64,000 bases of DNA. It comes from Dryobates pubescens (Eukaryota; Chordata; Aves; Piciformes; Picidae). Positions 21,101 through 30,300 of the stretch are shown one piece after another. Location: assembly GCF_014839835.1 (NCBI RefSeq), contig NC_071627.1:4341001-4405000 (forward strand), written 5' to 3'. A program made the translations under genes and the position numbers. A model generated the notes under the pieces. It searched no databases, was not told the DNA's origin, and saw nothing but the letters and a program-made list of their open reading frames with translations. Positions within the stretch are counted from its first letter, which is position 1; the number at the start of each line of letters is the position of its first letter.

Positions 21101-22054
21101 ATCCCTGCCCTGCTTTTGCTGCCCACACCATTGCTGCTCCAGGCCAGGCTGCTGCTGCCCTTCTTGGCCATCTGGGCACCCCCTGAGCTCACCTTCAGCC
21201 TGCATCTTGCACTAGATCAGGCAGCTCAAACCCTGCCCAGCCTGAGCTGGGATGCTTCTGGGATGTGTTCAGCACTCACTGAATCCTCTGCTGGCTTCTC
21301 CCTGCAGGTGCTGACAGTGCTGTGCAACGTGGCAGGGCAGGGCCCAGCCTACTGCCAGCAGCTGCACCAGCAGCAGGCCCTGCCCCTGCTGCTGCCCACC
21401 CTGCTGCTGCCTGACCCCAGCCTGGTGGGGCAGTGCCTGGAGCTGCTGCACCTCCTCTTCCTGCACTGGCCAGAGGTAAGAGCCAGGGGTGGCTGCTGCA
21501 GGGGCAAGCAGGAGCTCCTGAAGCCGGGATGGGGGTGAGCAGCACCTCCCTAACCCTGCCTTCAGTCAGTGCCACCCCAACCCCCACTGCCCAGCTGCTG
21601 CAGGGTCACATGGCTGCTGCCAAGGCTGGAAGCCCTTCCTGCCTCTCTGGGGAGCTCCTCCTCATTGCCAAGGACTGGTCTGGGACACACTGAGGTCGTT
21701 ACTGACCTCTGAGGGCATCATGGGGGCATTTCTAGGGCAGCTGTGCCCACTTCAGGCTCTGTGCATGCCCAGCCAGCAGTCAGCAGGGCTGAAGCTACCT
21801 TGGCTTGGGCCTTTGGTGTCTGGTAGGGCCCTGGAGAACCCCTGGGCTGTGCAGTGGTGGCTGTGGGCAGGCAGGACCAGCTGTGGCAGCCAGCCAGCTG
21901 CCAGCCCTCTCCTCTCACCCAGGCTGCTGAGGACTTCGTCCGGCAAGGTGGGCACCAGGCCTTGGAGCGGCACCAGAGCAGCCCAGAGCTCCAGGAGCGA
22001 GCAGGAGCACTGCTGGGCATGCTGGGCACTCCCCTGGCAGCCTGCAGCCCCTGA
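12123..22054 (+). CDS. TMCO6: TMCO6, armadillo-repeat transmembrane/coiled-coil protein
   Basis: TMCO6 is a poorly characterised protein with armadillo-like helical repeats. Twelve coding exons splice in phase: 12123-12201, 12824-12945, 13615-13724, 13808-13988, 15281-15385, 15914-15999, 16511-16627, 18180-18291, 19465-19639, 19752-19846, 21308-21475, 21923-22054. The product is 493 aa, the same length as human. The basic N-terminus ([24 protein letters not shown]) resembles an importin-beta-binding helix. Later blocks match human closely: [87 protein letters not shown]. Exon 9 begins in the last of nine tandem copies of its own acceptor; earlier copies do not lead into an open downstream frame. 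It converges on NDUFA2. Confidence 0.94.
13090..13565 (+). mobile_element. CR1 LINE fragment in TMCO6 intron 2
   Basis: Plus-oriented C-terminal region ('gagagttggggctgctcagc') running to the tail 'gtctcttccaacctgatgcc'. It ends about 50 bp before the exon 3 acceptor. Confidence 0.88.
14190..14580 (-). mobile_element. Two adjacent CR1 3' fragments in TMCO6 intron 4
   Basis: Two reversed tails occur head to tail: ggggttggaaggggcctcag at about 14198 and ggttgggagggacctctggg at about 14312. The first copy is cut short where the second begins, either a nested insertion or a duplication. Confidence 0.85.
15585..15800 (-). mobile_element. CR1 LINE 3' fragment in TMCO6 intron 5
   Basis: Reversed tail, gaatcacagaacaacagaat then 'tttgggttggaagagacctt', followed by the end of the coding region to 'catctccaacctaaacctct'. 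Confidence 0.88.
15807..15913 (+). repeat. Three tandem copies of acceptor-like sequence before TMCO6 exon 6
   Basis: The words 'gctcgcaggggctcagcttt' and 'gctgcaggggctcagctttg' recur with spacing near 36 bp, each followed by a pyrimidine run. The array ends in the true acceptor 'ctttggttgcag' at 15913. Each copy offers a cag preceded by pyrimidines. Confidence 0.8.
17195..18168 (+). mobile_element. CR1 LINE, long copy in TMCO6 intron 7
   Basis: Plus-oriented, about 970 bp, from the RT region (ggtgtcctccagggctcagc, then ggtttgcaggtgacaccaag) to the 3' tail. The tail ends about 12 bp before the exon 8 acceptor at 18179, so the pyrimidine tract is probably CR1-derived. Confidence 0.92.
18330..18760 (+). 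repeat. Minisatellite in TMCO6 intron 8
   Basis: Variable units built on 'ggctggggtggtgctgaggg' pass rightward into shorter gggcggcgctgag units. The array runs directly into the exon 9 duplication, and both share the gctgagggtct junction word. Confidence 0.9.
18761..19540 (+). repeat. Nine tandem copies of the TMCO6 exon 9 acceptor and exon start
   Basis: Acceptor AGs end at 18773, 18852, 18931, 19009, 19100, 19191, 19282, 19373 and 19464. The first four units are 78-79 bp long and the last units are exactly 91 bp. Each copy has the 'ctctgtcccccccag' tract plus about 50 bp that code for [16 protein letters not shown]. In the 91-bp units the frame then hits a TGA (GRR-stop). Only the ninth copy continues into the rest of exon 9. 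The identity of the copies shows very recent amplification. Confidence 0.96.
20075..20810 (+). mobile_element. CR1 LINE copy in TMCO6 intron 10
   Basis: Plus-oriented, with the coding phrases [16 protein letters not shown] and [18 protein letters not shown], ending in a tail 'gatctctcaggtcttttcca'. It is followed within about 15 bp by an oppositely oriented copy. Confidence 0.92.
20820..21200 (-). mobile_element. CR1 LINE fragment, inverted relative to its neighbour
   Basis: Reversed C-terminal region (agagcaatgaggtctccctc and cagctttgttgcccttctct) ending near 21200. It overlaps the 20075-20810 copy in element coordinates by about 200-300 bp, so the transcript could fold here. Confidence 0.88.
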
Positions 22055-22338
22055 CACACCACCCTGCCCCCTGCTCCTGGCAACCCCTCCTCCCTTCCCT
22101 CTGCCCTCCCACTGTGCTCCAAAGCCCTACAGGGGCTCTGCCCAGCAGTGCTGGGGAGGCTGCCCCTGGGCAGGAGGTGGCAGAGGGGCAGGAGCCTGGC
22201 ACAGGGGCAGAGCTGAGCTGCCAGCTGGGCTGCTGGGGCTGGGGAGGTGGTGCGTGAGCCACGGTGGAGCTGCTGCTCCCCTCAGCAGCTGCTCTCAGCT
22301 CTGCAGGCAGGGGTGAGGCCGGGGGTGGGCAGGGGCCC

Positions 22339-22344
22339 TTTATG
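22339..22344 (-). terminator. Candidate NDUFA2 poly(A) signal CATAAA
   Basis: A CATAAA variant on the minus strand, 91 bp past the NDUFA2 stop codon. Together with the TMCO6 signal at 22387 it implies overlapping 3' ends. A weak hexamer, so uncertain. Confidence 0.4.
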
Positions 22345-22386
22345 CCATTCTCCAGGCACAGACACAGGTTGTACAGGCACAGACAC

Positions 22387-22392
22387 ATTAAA
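22387..22392 (+). terminator. TMCO6 poly(A) signal ATTAAA
   Basis: ATTAAA lies 333 bp downstream of the TMCO6 stop codon, in the short gap before the NDUFA2 3' end. It is the only plausible plus-strand signal there. Confidence 0.6.
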
Positions 22393-22434
22393 GCTCAGCA
22401 CTCCAGGCCTCAGCTCAAGGCCTCCTTCTTCTCT

Positions 22435-24053
22435 TCACACCTTGCTCTTCACAACGTTCTCCAGGGCCTTGGCCACTTCATCCACCGAGAGGTTGTTCAG
22501 GGACACGCTCTTCTCCCTGCCAAACTCTGCAGGGAAGGCAGAGGGTCAGGGAGGTGCCTTGGTCCTCTGCTGGGGCAAGGGACAACCCTAAAGCCCTGCT
22601 TTAGGCTTCCCAAGCCCCCAGCCCAGGCTCCCATCACCACCCTCCCCACCTCTCATTCCCTGTGCCCAAGGGCAATGGGTTGGGTTGGAAGGGACCTCAA
22701 AGCTCAGCCAGCTCCAGCCCCCTGCCATGGGCTGGGACACCTCCCACCAGCCCAGGCTCCTCAAGGCCTCATCCAGCCTGGCCTGGAACACTTCCAGGGA
22801 GGAGGCAGCCACAGCCTCCCTAGGTAACCAGTGTCCCAGCACCTGAGGGAAGCCAGCAGGGCCCAATCCATCTCCTGCCTTCTTCTTGTTACCTATTTCA
22901 TGGACTCACACAGTGCTTTGGGTTGGAAGAGACCTTGGAGGCCACTGGTCCAACCCCCCTGCAGCCAGCAGGGACATCCCTAAGTAGAGCAGGTTGCTCA
23001 GAGCCCCAAACAACCAGACCTGGAGCAATTCCAGCCATGGGACATCTCCCACCTCTCTGGGCAACCTGGGCCAGGGTCTCACCACCTTCCTGATGAAGAA
23101 TTTCTTCCTGAGTTTAAAGCCACCCCCCCTTGTCCCACCACTGCAAGCCCTTGCAGAAAGGCCCTCTCCAGGCTGCTTTTAGGTCCCCTTTAAGTACTGG
23201 AAGGTCACAACAAGGTCTCCCCAGAGGCTTCTCTTCCCCAGGCAGAACAACCCCACCTCTCTGAGCCTGGCCTCGCAGCCGAGGGCTTCCAGCCCATGAT
23301 CTTTGTTGCACAACGATGGGGCAGAGGCTGCCACCACAGCCCGAGGCAACCTGGTGGCTTGCAGCCTGCTCACATCAAGCACCCACCAACACCTCAGTCA
23401 AAGAGTGCTGCCAAACCTGCTGCTCCTGCAGCAGCCCCTGGGGCACGGGGTCTGTTTCCCTGCAAGTCAGGCTCCTCTGCAGAGGAATCCTGCAGGGCTG
23501 GGAGGTCACAGCCACAAGCTGCCAAACCACCTCCTCGTCCCTTTTTTGCCTCCCACCGGGTCACGCAGCAGGAACACCCATCCCAAAAGGCAATCCTCGC
23601 CTCGGGGACAGCTTCTTCCCTTCCATCAACGTCCCTTACCATTGACGCCCCCCCAGCCCCCGTTCGCCGCTGCCCGCCGGGCTCCGGCCCTCGCCGCCCC
23701 GCGGGCACTCACCGTAGCGAGCCCACAGCTTGGGCTGCACCCCAGAGCACTCCCGGATCAGGATGGGGAAGTCGGGATTTGCCTTCTTCAGGGTCACATA
23801 GTGCTGCTCGATGAACTCCCTGCGGAAGGAAGGAGGCACAGGGGTGGTCCCCGTGGCTGGGGCCGCTCAGGGCCGGACCGGCTCGGGGCGGGCAGGAGCC
23901 TCACTGTCCCTCGCGCCCGCCGCGGGCCGCAGCCCTGCCCCAGGCTCACCTGACGCCGCGGCTGCCCGGGGAGCGCTGGCAGAGGTGGATGCGGAGCTCC
24001 CGCAGGCCGCGGCCCAGCCCGCCCCCGATGCCCCTCACCGCGGCCGCCGCCAT
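22435..24053 (-). CDS. NDUFA2: NDUFA2, complex I accessory subunit B8
   Basis: NDUFA2 is a small thioredoxin-fold subunit of mitochondrial NADH dehydrogenase, located in the matrix arm. Three exons splice in phase on the minus strand: 24053-23950, 23819-23713 and 22526-22435, giving 100 aa (human 99). The N-terminus [20 protein letters not shown] leads into [15 protein letters not shown]. Exon 2 gives [20 protein letters not shown] then [15 protein letters not shown]. Exon 3 gives [20 protein letters not shown] and ends [10 protein letters not shown]. The two cysteines of the family's disulfide (LCQR and RECS) are present. It is head-to-head with IK and tail-to-tail with TMCO6. Intron 2 holds two CR1 fragments. 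Confidence 0.97.
22675..22870 (-). mobile_element. CR1 LINE 3' fragment in NDUFA2 intron 2
   Basis: Reversed tail gggttggaagggacctcaaa and the block 'caggctcctcaaggcctcat'. It lies in the same transcriptional sense as NDUFA2. Confidence 0.87.
22905..23300 (-). mobile_element. CR1 LINE 3' fragment in NDUFA2 intron 2
   Basis: Reversed tail cagtgctttgggttggaaga, then the C-terminal coding part to 'gagcctggcctcgcagccga'. A different subfamily from its neighbour at 22675. Confidence 0.87.
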
Positions 24054-24312
24054 CTTCCGCCCGCACCTGACACAAGCACGGGGCGTGGCTTCGGCGTCCG
24101 CCAATCGCGGCGCCAGCCGGGGCGCGGCCTCCGCCAATCGCGACGCCAGCCGGGGAGCGGCCTCCGCCAGTCGCGGCGTGGCCTCCCCGGAGCCGACCAA
24201 TACGAGCGGAGCGGGGGCGGGCCTGCCGGGCGCGGGGGTTGCTGGGAAGAGCAGCGGCGGAAGGCAGCGCAGCGGAGCGGAGCGGTCCGGTCGGGTCGGC
24301 GGTGGCGCAACC
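24054..24312. promoter_or_regulatory. Bidirectional NDUFA2/IK promoter with tandem CCAAT modules
   Basis: Only 259 bp separate the two start codons. CCAAT boxes lie at 24101, 24134 and 24197, with a decayed CCAGT near 24167. They are spaced 30-33 bp inside repeated modules (ggcgtccgccaatcgcggcg then ccagccgggg). An ETS-like ggcggaagg is near 24257. The sequence is CpG-rich with no TATA box. NF-Y binding is inferred from the CCAAT spacing. Confidence 0.75.
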
Positions 24313-27300
24313 ATGCCGGAACGCGACAGTGAGCGGAGCTGGGCAGGCGCGGGGCACCGCGGGGCTCTGGGACAGCCCGCGGGCCGGGGAGACCGCCCCT
24401 GGAGTGGGGGACTCTGGACGCGGCCCGCTTGGGGGCGGGGCTGGTGAAGGCCCAGTCGGGGCCTGGGGCGCCTAGGGAGCGGGGCGGGCCCCGGCGGGGT
24501 ACAGGCACATCCCGGCCTGGCGAGAGGAACAGCCCCGCTGGGGAAGGGGCACTGCGCCAGTCTGGGGAGCCGTAGTGCTTGAGACCAGGCCGGACTGGGC
24601 CGTGAGCAGCCTGCTCCGGTGGGAGGTGCTCCCACGGCGGGGGGCTGGGGGATGAGCTTTAAGGCCCCTTCCAACCCGAACCGTTCTGTGGTGCTCTGAT
24701 GTCCCGGGGTGGTGCTCCGGGGTGGCCCGCGGGAGAGCAGTGAGGTGGTGCTGGGTGAGTGCTGGGAGGCTGTTCAGCTGGCAGGGGTGGGGAGGACTGA
24801 GGAGCTGCGTGAAGCCACGCAGGCAGACTCTGAGTGCTTTCTTTTCTCCCATAGATGAACCTTTCTCCAACCCCCTGGCCCCCGATGGCCACGATGTGGA
24901 CGACTCCCACTCATTCCACCAGTGAGTATCACACTGGGGCAGGCCCCTGGGGCCAAGGCTGCTTCTCCAGTAGAGGCTGGCAGTAACTGGTGCAGTGAAT
25001 CCTTGGAGCTCCCCATGTCCAGCTCTGTCACCCAGGGCTGCCTCAGAAGCCATCAGGCTGCCAGAGCTGCTTGGCTGATGATGTTCTGATTTCTCTCTTC
25101 CTTGCAGGTCCAAGCTGACCAATGAAGACTTCAGAAAACTGCTCATGACCCCACGAGCTGCTCCTGCATCTGCACCACCATCCAAGTCTCGCCACCATGA
25201 GTGAGTGGGGCCTGGGTCCCAGGGCTGTAGGACAGAGTGGTGCCTGCTTTCCTCTCTGGGCTCAGTCTGCCCCTCCTCTGCCCCCTCCTCTGCCCCATCT
25301 AAGAGTCACAGAATCACAGAATCAACCATGCTGGAAAAGACCTCAGAGATCACCAAATCCAACCCATCACCTAACACCTCCTGACAATTAATCCATGGCA
25401 CCAAGTGCCACATCCAGTCCCCTCTTGAACACCTCCAGGGATGGGGACTCCACCACCTCCCTGGGCAGCACATCCCAATGGCCAATCTCTCTTTCTGTGA
25501 AGAACTTTCTCCTCACTTTGAACCTGAACTTCCTCTGCACAGCTTGAGACTGTGTCCTCTTGTTCTGCCACTGCTTGCCTGGGCAAAAGAAGCTTTGTCT
25601 CTGAGTGGGCAGCCAGGGAGCTCAGCCTTGCTTTGAGCTGGGGTCCACGTGGGTGGCAGGGGCAGAACCAGGTAGGTCAGGACTGCTGGGCACAGCAGAG
25701 CTGGTCCTGGATGGCTGGAAGGTGCCAGACTTAGTTATGTGGCTGTGAAAATTATTGCTCTGACAGAGTGGAACTGGGGTGAAATGAGGCTGTGCTGGGC
25801 CCACCTGCTGTGGCTGCTGCAGCCTCTACTTCTGGTTTCTTGCCCTCTTTCCAGGATGCCCAGGGAGTACAATGAAGATGAGGATCCAGCAGCTCGCAGG
25901 AGGAAGAAGAAAAGGTAGGAGGGGGAAGTCAGGTGTCAGGATTTGACTTCACACAGCACATTCCTCCCCTGGAAGCTGCTGGGCTGCTAAAGAGGACCCT
26001 GAGTGCTTTGGGGGCTCTGGAACCAAGCAGAGTGAGAGGAGCTCGGGCTGGGTGGCTGTGACTGCTTGTGGGAGCAGATGTGGGAGGGAGGCAGCAGGAC
26101 TCAGGGGAGGCTTTGCCTCTGGAAGGAGCAGCAGAGGCTCTACAGGGGTCTGGTGGAGCAGGGCAGGAGTGGGACATCTGCACTGGTGCCTGTGTCTTTG
26201 GGAGCTGTGTGCTCAGCAGGGCTGCACTGACCCCTTTGCATTGGAAGGACAAACTGAGCTCCTCTTCAGCCCCAGGGCAGCAGCTTCACCTTGGCCTGTG
26301 TCCTCCAAATGCTTAGAGAATGGCTTGGGTTGGAAGGGACCTTAGAGATTATCCAGTGCCACCTGCCTGCCATGGGCAGGGACACCTCCCACCAGCCCAG
26401 GCTGCTCAGGGCCTCATCCAGCCTGGCCTGGAACACTTCCAGGCAAGAGGCAGCCACAGCCTCCCTGGGCAGCCTGTGCCAGTGTCTCCACAGCCTCACT
26501 GCCAACAGTTCCTTCCTCATCTCCAGCCTCAGTCTCCCCTCTCCCAGCTCTAAGCCATTGTCCCTTGTCCTGGCACTCCCAGCCCTTGTCCCTCCCCAGC
26601 TCTCCTGGAGCCCCTGCAGATACTGAAATGCAGCTCTAAGGTCTCCCTGGAGCCTTCTCCAGGCTGCACAGCCCCAACTCCCTCAGCCTGTCCCCACAGG
26701 AGGTGCTCCAACCCTCTGCATACAAGGAGGTGTCCCTTAGGCAGGGACACAACATCCTTGGCTGTGTCCCGTCCTAGAGGACGTTCCTGGGGAAGGGGAG
26801 GTCTGGGGGCAGCAGGGGCAGGTCTGGGAGCAGCAGGGGCAGGTCTGGGGGCAGCAGGGGCAGGTCTGGGGGCAGCAGGGGCAGGTCTGGGGGCAGCAGG
26901 GGCAGGTCTGGGAGCAGCAGGGGCAGGTCTGGGGGCCCTGTGGCTGTCCCCTGAGGCTTTGCTCTGCTCCCCCCCCGGCAGCTACTACGCCAAGCTGCGG
27001 CAGCAGGAGATCGAACGCGAGAGGGAGCTGGCCGAGAAGTACCGGGACAGAGCCAAGGAGAGGAGGGATGGCGTCAACAAGGACTACGAGGAGACAGAAC
27101 TGATCAGCACCACGGCCAACTACCGAGCCGTGGGGCCCACAGCCGAGGCGTGAGTCAGCCCCGCCCCGGCCCGCCCCGCCCCGCCCCGGGGACGGCCCCT
27201 GGCCCGCCCCTGACCTCCCTCTGTGCCCGGCAGGGACAAATCGGCGGCAGAGAAGAGGAGGCAGCTGATCCAGGAGTCCAAGTTCTTGGGTGGTGACATG

Positions 27301-30300
27301 GAGCACACTCACTTGGTGAAGGGGCTGGATTTTGCCCTGCTGCAGAAGGTGGGCACAGATGGCACCCTGCTGCTGCCCTGCCCCGTGGGCACCTGGGGTG
27401 CTTCAAGCGTGGGGGAGAAGCGGCAGCCATTGGCCTTCTGGGCTGCCAGTGCCCCTTGCTAGAGATGGAGAGAGAGGGAATCCTGCCCCTCTGCTCTGGG
27501 GAGACCTCATCTGCAGGGCTGTGTCCAGACATAGGCCACAAAGATGATCAGAGGGTTGGAGAACCTCTGCTGTGGGGACAGGCTGGGAGAGTTGGGGCTG
27601 TGCAGCCTGGAGAAGGTTCCAGGCAGACCTCAGAGCAGCCTTCCAGTGCCTGAAGGGGCTCCAGGAGAGCTGGGGAGGGGCTTTGGACAAGGGCTGGGAG
27701 TGCCAGGATGGAGGGGAATGGCTTTGAGGTGGCAGAGGGGAGATTGATAAGTGGAGATGAGGAAGAAGTTGTTGAGAGTGAGGGTGGGGAGATGATGGAA
27801 CAGGCTGCCCAGGGCTGTGGTTGAGGCTCCATCCCTGGAGCCATTCAAGATCAGCCTGGATGTGTCCCTGTGCAGCCTGCTCTGGCTGGAGGGGTCCCTG
27901 CTGCCTGCAGGCGGGGGGTGGGACAAGGTGACCTTTGGAGGGTGCCTTCCAACCAGATGCACTCTGTGAAGCTGTGGATTTCTCTCTGGAAAGGATTGCT
28001 GGAGGGCTGGGGAGCTGCAGGAGGTGGTTCTGGTGGGCAGCAGAGGCTGGGGCTGGTCTCTGAGGGTTGGAGTTTGTTCTGTGGCCAGGTCCGAGCTGAG
28101 ATTGCCAGCAAGGAGAAGGAGGAGGAAGAAATGATGGAGAAGCCCCAGAAGGAAACCAAGTGAGTAGGTGAGGACTGGGTTGTGCTGGGAGGAGCACACA
28201 GAGCAGGCATCTCCTGACAAACCCTTTCTCTTTCCCTCCAGGAAGGATGAAGATCCTGAGAACAAAATTGAGTTCAAGACTCGGCTGGGTGAGGCTCAGT
28301 GGCCATGGCTGCTCCCCACCTCCTGTGGGGCCTCCAGGGACAAAGCCTGGAGGGCTCCTGGAGGAATGAGACCCTTTAGGCACTGGAGAGGGAGAGTCTG
28401 TAGTGTAGGCATCCTAAGGGCTGGAGGAAACATGGGTGTGGGGAGATCTGCAGGTGGCCTTTCAGGAGCCAGTCAGGAAGCTGGGGACAGCTCTGAGCTG
28501 GGCCTGTTGTGACAGGACAAGAGGAGGTGGTTTGAACTGAGAAAGGGAGATTCAGAGTGCAGAGAAGGGAGAGAGGCTCTCCCCACCCTCAGTGCCAAAC
28601 CTTATCCAGAGAGGTGGGAGATGCCCCATGGCTGGAACCATTGCAGGTGAGGTTTGCAGCTCTGAACACCCTTCTGTAGCTGGCTGCAGAGGGGTTGGAC
28701 TGGAGGAGCTTTCAAAGTCCCAGCACAGGGGGGGGGGTTTGGAAGGGACCTTGGAGAGCATCAGCTCCAAGCAAGATCACAGCAACCTTCAGGTTGGAAA
28801 AGGTCCTTGGGGATCTGCAAGCCCAACTGCTGACCCTGCTCTGCAAGCCTCACCCCTAAACCACATCCCCAAGCACCCCCTAGGGCAAGGTGCCCTCAGC
28901 CCAGCCTGCTGCAGGGGTGGCTGTGGCCTGGTGCTGGGAGCAGCTTTGTCACAGAATCACAGAGCAGTTTGACTGGGAAGGGACCTCCAAAGGTCATCTG
29001 GTCCAAGCCCCCTGCAGGCAGCAGGGACAGGCTGCCCAGAGCACAGCTAAACCCTCCCTGAACTTCACACCCCAAAATGCACACAGCTTTCCCTGCTGCA
29101 GACAGCCCCAAGTCCAAAGCCAGCTACTGTTGGAGGAAACTGTTCCAGGGCAATTTCTTCCCTGCTCAGCATCTCCCCTCCAGGGGATGAAGTTTTGTCA
29201 CCAAGCAGGCAGCCTTGGGAGCTGGCTGTTGAAGATGACACTCATCAGAACTGCAGGCCCTTGGGACTTTTGTTTCCTTGCTTGTCACATACAAAGCACC
29301 AGTCAGGAAGAGTAGTGGAAGGATTTAATGCCAAAGGAATCACCCAAGGGCTAATCTGTTCTCTTTGGCTAGCAGTTAGGATTCCTGGGTCTCACCCAGG
29401 TGGCCTGGGTTTGGCTGGAGAGCAGCCCTGGAGGAAAGGCCTTGGGGGGGCTGGGGGAGGAGAAGCTCAGCAGGAGCCAGCAGGGAGCACTTGCAGCCCA
29501 GAGAGCCAAGCAGAGCCTGGGCTGCAGCAAGAGAAGTGTGGCCAGCAGGGGAGGGAGGGGATTCTGCCCCTCTGCTCCACTCTGCTGAGACCACAGCTGG
29601 AGCTCTGGGGCCAGGTCTGGAGCCTCTGTGCCAGGAAGGATCTGGAGGTGCTGGAAGGTGTCCAGAGAAGGGCCAGGAGGATGAGCAGAGGGCTGGAGCT
29701 GCTCTGCTCTGGAGACAGACTGAGAGAGTTGGGGTTGTGCAGGCTGGAGAGGAGAAGGCTCCAGGGAGACCTTCTTGTGGCCTTGCAGTGTCTGCAGGGG
29801 GCTCCAAGAAAGCTGGGGAGGGACTTTGTAGGGTGTCAGGGAGGGATAGGACTGGGGGGGATGGAGCAAAAGTAGAAGTGGGGAGATTGAGATTGGATGT
29901 GAGGAAGAAGTTGTTCCCCATGAGGGTGGTGAGAGCCTGGCACAGGCTGCCCAGGGAGGTGGTGGCAGCCTCCTGCCTGGAGGTGTTTGCAGCCAGGCTG
30001 GATGTGGCTGTGAGCAACCTGCTGTGGTGTGAGGTGTCCCTGCCCATGGCAGGGGGGTTGGGACTGGCTGAGCCTTGAGCTCCCTTCCAGCCCTGACAAT
30101 TCTGATCCTCTCCTGGTGAGGACTTTCTGTGCTGTCAGAGCAGCCTCCTGTCCAGCTCTGAGCTGCCCTGCCCCTGTCCCCAGGGCGCAACATCTACCGC
30201 ATCCTGTTCAAGAGCAAGGCCTACGAGCGCAACGAGCTGTTCCTGCCGGGCAGGATGGCCTACGTGGTGGACCTGGACGACGAGTACGCGGACACCGACA

